12,093 nt of DNA from Candidatus Solincola jinzensis (lineage in GTDB: Bacteria > Actinomycetota > Geothermincolia > Geothermincolales > RBG-13-55-18): assembly GCA_015711875.1 (NCBI GenBank), contig JACVJG010000032.1:1-12093 (forward strand), in the 5' to 3' direction. Below are positions 6,064 through 12,093 of this stretch, piece by piece (the stretch's first letter is position 1; each line of letters starts with the position of its first letter). The position numbers were made by a program, and so were the translations under genes. A model generated the notes under the pieces. It was not told the DNA's origin. It made no database searches and saw only the letters and a list, made by a program, of their open reading frames with translations.

Positions 6064-6516
6064 TCAGAACTGGTTGAAAAAGCCTTTTTCCCTCAGCCAG
6101 CGCTTGTCCTCGGCGGAAACCTCGACGTTGTGCGGCGTGAGGAGGAAAACCCTCTCCGCCACCCGCTGGATTCCTCCGTCCAGGCCATAGGTGAGCCCGC
6201 TCGCGAAATCGATCAGCCTTTTCGATAGCTCCGCGTCAGCTTGTTGAAGGTTTATGATCACCGGTATGTCCGACTTGAACTTCTGCCCTATCTGCTCTGC
6301 GTCGTTGAAGGATTTCGGCTCCACCATATGCACGCGAACCTGCTTGCTGGGCACCGGCTGCACCGCCGCAAGCCGCGCCTCCTCTCTCTGGGCGCGCCTG
6401 GACACCGCCGGCTCCATGGTCGCGGGTTGCGCTTCCTCGTATTCCAGCATCTCCTCGAATTCATCATCCTCGACCAATCCCAGGTAGATCAGCGCCCTGC
6501 GAAAAAATCCAGCCAT
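6064..6516 (-). CDS. sepF: Cell division protein SepF
   Basis: Membrane-anchored partner of FtsZ that bundles and tethers Z-ring filaments; the principal FtsZ anchor where FtsA is absent. The 150-residue length is standard. The N-terminal MAGFFRRALIYLGL (1-14) is an amphipathic membrane-targeting helix, followed by an acidic, probably disordered linker (about 16-57) and the SepF core domain (about 58-150) containing VEPKSFNDAEQIG (65-77), the PVIINLQ strand (85-91), FASGLTYGLDGGIQRV (104-119), VFLLTPHNVEVS (123-134) and the terminal GFFNQF. The start ATG is preceded by GGGAGGT at 6523-6529. An in-frame GTG lies inside that Shine-Dalgarno and is rejected. It is 20 bases downstream of yggS in the operon. 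No ftsZ is in the window. Confidence 0.96.
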   Translation of the reverse strand: MAGFFRRALIYLGLVEDDEFEEMLEYEEAQPATMEPAVSRRAQREEARLAAVQPVPSKQVRVHMVEPKSFNDAEQIGQKFKSDIPVIINLQQADAELSKRLIDFASGLTYGLDGGIQRVAERVFLLTPHNVEVSAEDKRWLREKGFFNQF

Positions 6517-6536
6517 GCTGACACCTCCCACTGCCC

Positions 6537-7217
6537 TCAGTCCGCGAAAATGGCCGTTCCCACCCGCAGCATATTAGCCCCTTCCTCCACGGCCACCTCG
6601 AAATCCTGCGTCATCCCCATGCTCAGTATCCTCAATTCCAACCCTTCCATCTTGCGTTCCAGGCGGTCACGGAGGTCCCGCAACCTGCGGAAACATGGTC
6701 TGGCCCCTTCGGGGTCATCCGTCAGCGCCGCCATGGTCATCAGGCCTCGAACGCGCACGGAGGGAAGGCGGGACGCCATCTCCAGCAGGCCAGCGACCTC
6801 GTCCTCCGACAGGCCGTACTTGCTCTCCTCTCCCGTCAGGTTCACCTGCAGGAGTATATCCTGAACCAGCTCCAGGGCGCGAGCCCTGTGCGCCACGGCC
6901 TCCAGCAGGCGTGCGCTGTCCACGCTGTGTATGAGGGCCGCGTTCCCCACTACCATATTAACCTTATTCCTTTGCAGATGGCCAATGAAGTGCCATTCAA
7001 GACCTCTTCCCAGGCGCTGCAACCTCCCCGCAAGTTCCTGAGCCCGGTTCTCTCCGAAAACCCGTTGCCCCGCTTTCGCAGCCTGCAAAACCAACTCATC
7101 CGGCCTGTTCTTGCTCACCGCAACCAGGGATATCTCGCGCGGATCCCTTCCGCACCTTCGCGCCGCCGCCGCTATGCGTTCTCTCACCGCGGCGAGGTTT
7201 TCCTCCACCGACGCCAT
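6537..7217 (-). CDS. yggS: YggS-type pyridoxal-phosphate homeostasis protein (PLPBP)
   Basis: PLP-binding protein of the YggS/PROSC/YlmE family. It has no known catalytic reaction but maintains vitamin B6 and amino-acid balance. The 226-residue protein has a single alanine-racemase-like TIM barrel. Visible motifs: the PLP-lysine segment LVAVSKNRP with K36 (the same position as in E. coli YggS), FGENRAQEL (54-62), WHFIGHLQRNK (75-85), the VNLTGEESKYGL segment, and the C-terminal MGMTQDFEVAVEEGANMLRVGTAIF phosphate-binding region. The protein ends immediately after this in FAD, where relatives usually read FG-x-R and continue a few residues, so the C-terminus is unusually short. The ATG start follows GAGGGG eight bases upstream, and the gene begins 12 bases after the mgtC-like stop. 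It precedes sepF as in the ylm cluster. Confidence 0.95.
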   Translation of the reverse strand: MASVEENLAAVRERIAAAARRCGRDPREISLVAVSKNRPDELVLQAAKAGQRVFGENRAQELAGRLQRLGRGLEWHFIGHLQRNKVNMVVGNAALIHSVDSARLLEAVAHRARALELVQDILLQVNLTGEESKYGLSEDEVAGLLEMASRLPSVRVRGLMTMAALTDDPEGARPCFRRLRDLRDRLERKMEGLELRILSMGMTQDFEVAVEEGANMLRVGTAIFAD

Positions 7218-7229
7218 CTGCGTGTCCCC

Positions 7230-7889
7230 TCACTCCTCGAAACTGACGTAGGTCACCCCGTGGAGCTGGCGCAACGCCTCCATCACCGCGACAAGGTCGA
7301 CCTTCGCTGTCGCTTTGGATTGCAGCAGCAGGCTGCATTCGGCCTGCGGGGCAAGGCATTGTTCGTATTTCAGCAGCGTAGCCTTGACCTTGAACTGCGC
7401 CAGGGTCGCGGTCACCTCCTCCACCAGACCCGGCCTTGGCGTGCTTCGGACCGTGAAGTATATCCTGCGGCGCAGGAAACGCGCGATCACTTTTTCCTCC
7501 ACCCATGGCAAGGCCACCAGCACCAAAAGGATCATCGCGGTGGCATAAAGACAGGTGGCGAAATAACCCGCTCCCGCCGCCATGCCCACCGCGGCCGTCG
7601 CCCACATGGTCGCCGCCGTGGTTATGCCCACGACGTGGGTTCCTCCGTAAACGACTATTACCCCCGCTCCCAGGAACCCGATCCCGATGACCACCTGGGC
7701 GGCTATCCTCGCCGGATCGGAACGCGGAAAGGCGACGAGGGACAACACGGTGAACATGGAAGCTCCGAGCGAGACCATGATATAGGTGCGGAAACCCGCG
7801 GGCCGGTCGCCCCTTTCACGCTCCAACCCTATCAGGCCTCCACAGGCGAGGGCCACGAGCAGCCTCAGGACGATCTGGCCATCGCTCAT
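7230..7889 (-). CDS. MgtC/SapB family membrane protein with C-terminal ACT-like domain
   Basis: A 219-residue integral membrane protein. The N-terminal part (about 5-130) has four to five hydrophobic segments and the MgtC/SapB signatures GGLIGLERE (17-25), FRTYIMVSLGASMFT (33-47), VVIGIGFLGAGVI (66-78) and GITTAATMWATAAVGMAAGAGYF (88-110). The soluble C-terminal part (about 140-219) looks like the ACT-like domain of longer MgtC relatives. In pathogens MgtC is linked to low-magnesium survival and modulation of ATP synthase; for chromosomal homologues such as this the role is unclear, so I give no symbol. The ATG follows GGGGAG ten bases upstream, and only seven bases separate it from the acyP stop. 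Its place between pgeF and yggS is not the usual ylm-cluster arrangement. Confidence 0.9.
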   Translation of the reverse strand: MSDGQIVLRLLVALACGGLIGLERERGDRPAGFRTYIMVSLGASMFTVLSLVAFPRSDPARIAAQVVIGIGFLGAGVIVVYGGTHVVGITTAATMWATAAVGMAAGAGYFATCLYATAMILLVLVALPWVEEKVIARFLRRRIYFTVRSTPRPGLVEEVTATLAQFKVKATLLKYEQCLAPQAECSLLLQSKATAKVDLVAVMEALRQLHGVTYVSFEE

Positions 7890-7896
7890 CGTCTAC

Positions 7897-8175
7897 CTAC
7901 TCCCCGCGCGCTATCCTGAATTCCGCGAACTCCCCCGTGGCTTCCTCCCACCGCACCTCCACCTTGTCCACGCGCGCAGAGGGGGATCCACGGTGGCACC
8001 AATCCACCATTTTCCTGACCGTCTCATCCTCGCCTTCAAACACCGCCTCGACCCTTCCGTCGAATCGGTTGCGAACCCAGCCGGTCAACCCCAGCTCCCT
8101 GGCTTTATCGACGGCATAGGAACGGTAGTAGACCCCCTGCACCCGCCCGGACACCAGGACGTGGGCCCTCACCAT
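7897..8175 (-). CDS. acyP: Acylphosphatase
   Basis: Small cytosolic hydrolase of acyl phosphates. The 92-residue product has the classic length and the ferredoxin-like alpha/beta family motifs: SGRVQGVYYRSYA (9-21) with the predicted phosphate-binding R18, and LTGWVRNRFDGRVEAVFEG (30-48) with catalytic N36. The usual GVxFR is here GVYYR, a conservative change. The ATG at 8175 gives the canonical N-terminus. Read from further upstream the protein would gain 48 residues overlapping pgeF with no family similarity. The Shine-Dalgarno is modest (AAGGTGA about ten bases away). The gene starts 16 bases after the pgeF stop and ends seven bases before the MgtC-type gene, so it is inside the operon. 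The physiological substrate is unknown for most bacterial members. Confidence 0.95.
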   Translation of the reverse strand: MVRAHVLVSGRVQGVYYRSYAVDKARELGLTGWVRNRFDGRVEAVFEGEDETVRKMVDWCHRGSPSARVDKVEVRWEEATGEFAEFRIARGE

Positions 8176-8191
8176 CAAAGCCGCATCACCT

Positions 8192-9028
8192 TCACCTTTC
8201 TTCCCTCCACAGAAAAGCGCCCTGCCTTCCCGTGACCCTTTCGCGCCGAAACGAGAAGTAGCGAGGATCGCAGCAGGTACATCCTCCCACCAGATGGATG
8301 GCGCTTTCCACCATGCCACATCTCTTCATGTTCAGGATATTGGCCTTTCTGAGATCCAGTCTCCAGCCGCCCTCGCGGCGGACCACCACCTCTTCACCTT
8401 CATATTTTTCGACGAAAAGCCGGGCCCTGCCTTCGTCCACCTCATAACAACAAGGCCCGATACACGGCCCGATAACCGCCCTGGCATCGGAGGGTTGCGC
8501 TCCTGAAAGCTCCTCTATCATCCCGCATGCCGCGGAGACAATGTCGCCGAGGGTTCCGCGCCAGCCCGCGTGCAGCATGGCCAGGATGCCGTGCTTTGGG
8601 TATGCCAATGCCAGGGGCGCGCAATCCGCGGTCAACACCGAGAGCGCCAGCCCGCTTTGATCGCATACCAGGCCGTCCTTTTCCTTCAGGAGATCCTCGT
8701 CGCATGCCAGGGGCTTGAGCGAAGCCGTCTCCAGCCATGCCACGTCCAGGCCATGTGCCTGATGGGGATAGAAAACACGGTTTTCCTCTAGACCTATCGC
8801 GCGCGCTAAGATGGCCCGGTTCTCGGCCACCTTCAGGGGATCGTCCCCGGTGTGAAAGGCCAGGTTCAGCTCGTGAAAGGGGGGTTTGCTCACCCCTCCC
8901 ATGCGATCTGTGAATACAAGGCGGAAGCCAGGCCCCAGGAGGTGCCCCGCCTCAAGCCACCCGCTGGCTGCGGGGATCACCCCTTCATCATAACCGCCGA
9001 TCTCATGCCTTTGCCGCTTCCTCTCCAT
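8192..9028 (-). CDS. pgeF: PgeF/YfiH family multicopper-type purine nucleoside phosphorylase/adenosine deaminase
   Basis: A 278-residue member of the YfiH/LACC1/YlmD family (formerly polyphenol oxidase or laccase domain), described as acting on adenosine and related nucleosides and, in E. coli, as peptidoglycan editing factor. The metal-ligand pattern is intact: PHQAHG with H89 and H92, TADCAPL with C136, and HAGWRG with H153. Also present are the FTDRMGGVS opening (39-47), IGPCIGPCCYEV (about 186-197) and the Cys-rich GGCTCCDP followed by FSFRRE and TGRQGAF at the end. The start ATG at 9028 is set by GGAGGT five bases upstream, so it overlaps the CorC-family gene by 26 bases. A start at 9100 would overlap more and has no family support. 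In the ylm/dcw cluster pgeF (ylmD) normally follows ftsZ; here it follows a CorC-type gene. Confidence 0.94.
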   Translation of the reverse strand: MERKRQRHEIGGYDEGVIPAASGWLEAGHLLGPGFRLVFTDRMGGVSKPPFHELNLAFHTGDDPLKVAENRAILARAIGLEENRVFYPHQAHGLDVAWLETASLKPLACDEDLLKEKDGLVCDQSGLALSVLTADCAPLALAYPKHGILAMLHAGWRGTLGDIVSAACGMIEELSGAQPSDARAVIGPCIGPCCYEVDEGRARLFVEKYEGEEVVVRREGGWRLDLRKANILNMKRCGMVESAIHLVGGCTCCDPRYFSFRRERVTGRQGAFLWREER

Positions 9029-10325
9029 CCAACACCTCCAGCAGGACCTTGTATATGCGCCTCCCCACCACTTTCTGCGCCGTGAGGCGCATACCCTCAA
9101 AGGTCACCGATTCCCCTTGCTTGGGTATTTTTCCCATGAGGTTATACATAAGTCCGCCCAGGGTGTCCCATTGGTGCGCCGGCAGGTGGGTTCCAAGCAA
9201 CTCGTTCATGTCGTCGATGGGGATACGGGCGTCGAAAGTATACCTGCCATCCCCCAGGTTCTCATAAAGCTCCATGGCGCTGTCGTATTCGTCGAAGATC
9301 TCCCCGACTATCTCCTCGAGCAGATCCTCGATGGTCACCAGGCCAGAGGTGCCGCCGTACTCGTCCAGCACGATAGCCATGTGTATGGTGAGGGTGCGCA
9401 GCTCGGTGAGAAGCTCGCTCACGCGCTTGGTCTCGGGCACGAAATAGGCCTCTCGCAACAGATCCTTGGGCTTGACGTCGCTCTCCCCGCGTTTGAGGTA
9501 GGGCAGGAGGTCTTTGGCGTATAGAACGCCTATAATATGGTCGAAATCGCGGTGATAGACGGGTATGCGGGAAAACCCCGTGCGCATGATCACCTCCAGG
9601 GCTTCCTCCAGTCCCGCCTCGTCCTCCAGCATCACCATGTCAGTGCGCGGGATCATCACCTCCCTGACCAGGGTGTCGCCGAAGTCGAAAATGGAATGGA
9701 TGAGTTTTTTCTCCTCCTCCTCTATGACATCCTGCTCCTCCGCCGCGGAAACGAGGGCCTTTATGTCGCCCTCGGTCACGAATGGCCCTTCTTTTATGGT
9801 CTTGCCCCCGAACATGCGGATCACCCCATTCGAGATGAGGATGAGCAGGCGCACCACGGGATAGAAAACGGCCGATAGGACCTTAACCACCGGAGCTACC
9901 GTCAAAGCCACCCGCTCGGGGTGATTGGTGGCATAGGTCTTTGGGGCCATCTCGGAGAATATGAAGATGAAGAAGGTCATCACGCCCGTGGCTATCGCTG
10001 CCGCAAGGGGGAGCTCGAAGGCCAGCGCCAGACCGGTGGCGATAGCTGAGGCCCCTACCTGCACCAGCAGGGTGAGCATGAGTATGGTGGATAGAAAACG
10101 GTTCGGTTGCTCCAGCACCCCCTCGAGAACGCGCGCCTTACGATTCCCCTCTTCGCTCAGGGAGCGGATGCGAAAACGGTTCACGCTCACCAGGGATATC
10201 TCCGAGGCGGCGAGGAATGCCGAAACGGCCAGAAGCCCGAAAAGGGTCGCGATCCTCCATGCGATCTCGCCCTCGCTTACCGTCGCCGCGGCCGCCACTT
10301 GGAATGCCCCTATGGCCTGGTACAT
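9003..10325 (-). CDS. CNNM/CorC (HlyC/CorC) family membrane protein with CBS domains
   Basis: A 440-residue membrane protein with the complete family architecture: a DUF21/CNNM transmembrane domain (about 22-195) with hydrophobic segments near 24-45, 80-103, 108-126 and 142-168; a conserved [10 protein letters not shown] motif (123-132); a CBS pair (about 218-340) with [11 protein letters not shown] (221-231), [23 protein letters not shown] (252-274) and [24 protein letters not shown] (320-343); and a C-terminal CorC_HlyC domain (about 355-432). Members are implicated in magnesium (and cobalt) or sodium-coupled cation export, and older haemolysin labels are misleading. The ATG overlaps the ybeY end by 16 bases and follows GGAGG closely. 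It sits directly after ybeY, as in many bacteria. The transported ion cannot be read from the sequence. Confidence 0.94.
   Translation of the reverse strand: MYQAIGAFQVAAAATVSEGEIAWRIATLFGLLAVSAFLAASEISLVSVNRFRIRSLSEEGNRKARVLEGVLEQPNRFLSTILMLTLLVQVGASAIATGLALAFELPLAAAIATGVMTFFIFIFSEMAPKTYATNHPERVALTVAPVVKVLSAVFYPVVRLLILISNGVIRMFGGKTIKEGPFVTEGDIKALVSAAEEQDVIEEEEKKLIHSIFDFGDTLVREVMIPRTDMVMLEDEAGLEEALEVIMRTGFSRIPVYHRDFDHIIGVLYAKDLLPYLKRGESDVKPKDLLREAYFVPETKRVSELLTELRTLTIHMAIVLDEYGGTSGLVTIEDLLEEIVGEIFDEYDSAMELYENLGDGRYTFDARIPIDDMNELLGTHLPAHQWDTLGGLMYNLMGKIPKQGESVTFEGMRLTAQKVVGRRIYKVLLEVLDGEEAAKA
9034..9039 (-). promoter_or_regulatory. Ribosome-binding site of pgeF inside the CorC-family gene
   Basis: GGAGGT on the minus strand, five bases before the ATG at 9028. 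It supports the overlapping start of pgeF within the 3' end of the preceding gene. Confidence 0.7.
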
Positions 10326-10756
10326 TTTCCCTCCGCTGCCATGCGCAGTATCTCCCTCTGCCTCTTATCCATCAACGCCGCTCCCTCCTCGTCCTGGTCA
10401 TCGTATCCCAGAAGGTGAAGCACCCCGTGCACGGCTACGAATTCCAGTTCTCTGCCTTCCTGGATGTCGTACGCGTCCCTTGAATCCTTGATGGTCGCGG
10501 GGCACAGAGCGAGATCGCCAAGGATAAACCCTTCATCGCTCTCCTCGTTCATGGGAAAGGCGAGCACGTCAGTGGAGCCGTCCCTTCCCGTGTAGCGCCG
10601 GTTGAGCGCCGCCATCTCATCTTCCCGAAGCAACGCTATGGACAGTACCGCATCCCGACGAGCGCCCTCTTCCCGCAACGCCCTGCGACATGCCTTTCTG
10701 ACCGACGCGAACGCCTTGCCTCCCTGTCCGGTCTCGTCCTTGACGAATATCCTCAT
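10310..10756 (-). CDS. ybeY: YbeY endoribonuclease / 16S rRNA maturation factor, with variant metal site
   Basis: Metal-dependent single-strand endoribonuclease family involved in 16S rRNA 3'-end maturation and ribosome quality control. The 148-residue length is typical. Visible motifs are LNRRYTGRDGSTDVLAFP (51-68), the ILGDLALC strand (78-85), and the metal-binding VHGVLHLLGYDDQDEE (109-124). The family pattern is H-G-x-L-H-L-x-G-Y-D-H; here H110 and H114 are kept but the third ligand position (120) is Asp (codon GAC at 10399-10397), with Gln after it. Asp can bind zinc, so activity may persist. The ATG overlaps the pgpH stop as ATGA (four bases), and AAGGAGG lies seven bases upstream, so translation is probably coupled. 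The pgpH-ybeY-corC order strongly supports the identity. Confidence 0.95.
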   Translation of the reverse strand: MRIFVKDETGQGGKAFASVRKACRRALREEGARRDAVLSIALLREDEMAALNRRYTGRDGSTDVLAFPMNEESDEGFILGDLALCPATIKDSRDAYDIQEGRELEFVAVHGVLHLLGYDDQDEEGAALMDKRQREILRMAAEGKCTRP

Positions 10757-12093
10757 GAGGCGTCCTCCTTCTTGAGGAGAACGGGATATTCCACGCGCTC
10801 GTGGTACATGCCGGAGAGTATGCGGGTAAACGCCAGGGCTACCTTCTCCAGATCCCCCAAGGTGAGGTTTGATTCCGCCAGTTGGCCGTCTTGAAGCCTT
10901 TCCTCGATGATGGATCTTGAGACCTGTTCCAACTTCACGGCGCTCGGCTTATCCAGCGACTTGGCGGTCGCCTCCACCGCATCCGCCAGCATGACCAGCG
11001 CCGCTTCCTTGCTGCGCGGCTTCTCTCCGGGATAGCGGAACCTGCTTTCGCTGACGCCATCCGAACCCTCCTCCAGTGCTCGCGCATAGAAATAACGTAT
11101 GAGCGAGGTGCCGTGATGCTGTCTGATTATATCTATGACCTCGCGGGGAAGGCGGTGTTTTTTCGCCAGCTCCACTCCCTCTTTCACATGCGAAGAAATG
11201 ACCAGAGCGCTTAGGTTAGGCTTTATCCTCTCGTGCCCGTTGAAGCCACGCGGTTGGTTCTCGACGAAAAACGCCGAGCGTTTGGTCTTGCCTATATCGT
11301 GGTAATAGGACCCCACCCTGGCGAGAAGGGCGTCCGCGCCGATCTCCTGCGCCGCCGCCGCCGCGAGGTTGCCCACGATGACGCTGTGACTGTAGGTGCC
11401 GGGGGCCTTGGAGATGAGCTCCTTCATCAGCGGCTGGTCAGGCGATGCGAGCTCCATGAGATGCATGGGAGTGACGATGTCGGACAGTCGCTCCAAAACC
11501 GGTATGGCTCCCAGGGTCAGCAGCCCGGCCAGGACCCCGTTTCCCAATCCCGCCAACCCCGCTATGGGAACGAAGCGCAGCTCCTTGATCATGGTGGCGG
11601 TTGCCATGGCCACCACCGCCGTAACCACCGACACCTCCGCGGCGGCCCGCACGAGATCCTCGCGGGTCCGCACTCTCCTGACCAGCATCATCCCGGCCAG
11701 CCCGCTCAGAAGCGCGGCCACCGTAAGGTAGATGTTCCCCTTGAGCGCTATGGCGGTCCCCAGGCCCCCCATGCATACCAGATAAATAGCGGTAAGGCGG
11801 TCGAAGAGTATGGCGGGGAGCATGCCCACCATAGCCAGAGGGACCAGGTATCCCCACAGGACGTTCTCATCCGCGAATACCGCGAAAATGCGCGCCAGCG
11901 CGAAGAATACCAGGAATATCAGGCAGAGGGCAGCGACACGCCTCCAGTCAGATGCTATATCGCGCCTGAAAACGATGAAAAAATAGAGGGACATCGCATA
12001 GAGTAGCAGGGCCATCATGATGATCCCCAACACCTGTTGGTTCTTCCCCACGGGAGAAAGGGCTCCCGCCTCCCCCAGTGCGTCCAGGATGAG
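10753..12093 (-). CDS. pgpH: PgpH/YqfF-type 7TM-HD cyclic-di-AMP phosphodiesterase (5' end outside window)
   Basis: Membrane-bound HD-domain enzyme of the 7TM-HDED family, members of which hydrolyse cyclic-di-AMP to pApA. The frame stays open to the right edge, so the visible 446 residues are the C-terminal part. The N-terminal extracytoplasmic HDED domain lies outside, and the first residues (LILDALGEAG) look like its end. About seven hydrophobic segments occupy residues 22-198, followed by the cytoplasmic HD domain: the YSHS motif with H236, the HDIGK motif with H265-D266, H302 (SSHVKEG), the QHHG pair H326/H327 and D371 (LADAVEAT). This metal-ligand set fits the PgpH pattern and appears intact. 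An internal GTG at 12051 is not the start because the upstream codons fit the family. The gene overlaps ybeY by four bases. In many Gram-positives phoH lies just upstream, which I expect outside the window. Confidence 0.93.
   Translation of the reverse strand, partial: LILDALGEAGALSPVGKNQQVLGIIMMALLLYAMSLYFFIVFRRDIASDWRRVAALCLIFLVFFALARIFAVFADENVLWGYLVPLAMVGMLPAILFDRLTAIYLVCMGGLGTAIALKGNIYLTVAALLSGLAGMMLVRRVRTREDLVRAAAEVSVVTAVVAMATATMIKELRFVPIAGLAGLGNGVLAGLLTLGAIPVLERLSDIVTPMHLMELASPDQPLMKELISKAPGTYSHSVIVGNLAAAAAQEIGADALLARVGSYYHDIGKTKRSAFFVENQPRGFNGHERIKPNLSALVISSHVKEGVELAKKHRLPREVIDIIRQHHGTSLIRYFYARALEEGSDGVSESRFRYPGEKPRSKEAALVMLADAVEATAKSLDKPSAVKLEQVSRSIIEERLQDGQLAESNLTLGDLEKVALAFTRILSGMYHERVEYPVLLKKEDAS

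Noticed and set aside
6888..7919. 343-residue plus-strand reading frame opposite yggS and the MgtC gene
   Set aside because: His/Arg/Gln-rich composition typical of an antisense shadow of GC-rich genes; the minus-strand frames carry clear family motifs.
9961..10491. 176-residue plus-strand reading frame opposite the CorC-family gene and ybeY
   Set aside because: It spans two well-supported overlapping minus-strand genes and shows no family features.
11233..12006. 257-residue plus-strand reading frame opposite pgpH
   Set aside because: Low-complexity shadow with no domain; the opposite strand encodes an intact 7TM-HD protein.
1..12093. Mobile element, CRISPR array, toxin-antitoxin or defence system
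   Set aside because: No transposase, integrase, repeat-spacer array, tRNA-flanked insertion or defence-family protein is visible; apart from the intergenic regions noted, every stretch belongs to a recognised housekeeping gene.

Overview
This window is an ordinary, gene-dense stretch of bacterial chromosome holding core cell-division, translation and membrane-associated housekeeping genes. I see no mobile element, CRISPR array, rRNA, tRNA or defence system. Twelve of thirteen genes lie on the minus strand, so transcription runs from high to low coordinates. The sequence is GC-rich. The DivIVA N-terminus resembles Wag31 of Actinobacteria (a YNKEEVDAFL-type motif), and the SepF/YggS/YggT/DivIVA/IleS set is typical of Actinobacteria and Firmicutes. 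IleS is the bacterial type-1 enzyme with a C-terminal zinc site, unlike the type-2 enzyme of many classical high-GC Actinobacteria. My best inference is a deep-branching Actinomycetota-like organism, but the sequence alone does not prove this.

Layout in transcription order. A probable single operon runs from the right edge to about 4954: pgpH (5' end outside the window), ybeY, a CNNM/CorC-family membrane protein, pgeF, acyP, an MgtC-family membrane protein, yggS, sepF, proC and yggT. Successive genes overlap or are separated by at most 32 bases, with no room for strong promoters between them. After a 151-base gap with a candidate promoter comes divIVA, starting at TTG. A 164-base spacer with three inverted repeats then separates divIVA from the convergent plus-strand gene yggU (also a TTG start). 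A 510-base region containing several hairpins and a 15-base tandem duplication lies between yggU and the divergent ileS gene, which ends the window.

How the genes fit together. The left part is a rearranged version of the conserved ylm/dcw tail (pgeF-yggS-sepF-yggT-divIVA-ileS): SepF anchors FtsZ to the membrane, DivIVA marks curved membrane and poles, YggT is a membrane protein linked to division or organelle organisation, and YggS controls pyridoxal-phosphate homeostasis. The right part is the conserved pgpH-ybeY-corC block: cyclic-di-AMP hydrolysis, 16S rRNA maturation and a CBS-domain transporter-like protein. Here the two blocks are fused, with acyP and an MgtC-type gene placed between pgeF and yggS. 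Other points worth a second look are a His-to-Asp change at the third metal-ligand position of YbeY, the isolated inverted yggU, and the structured intergenic regions flanking it.
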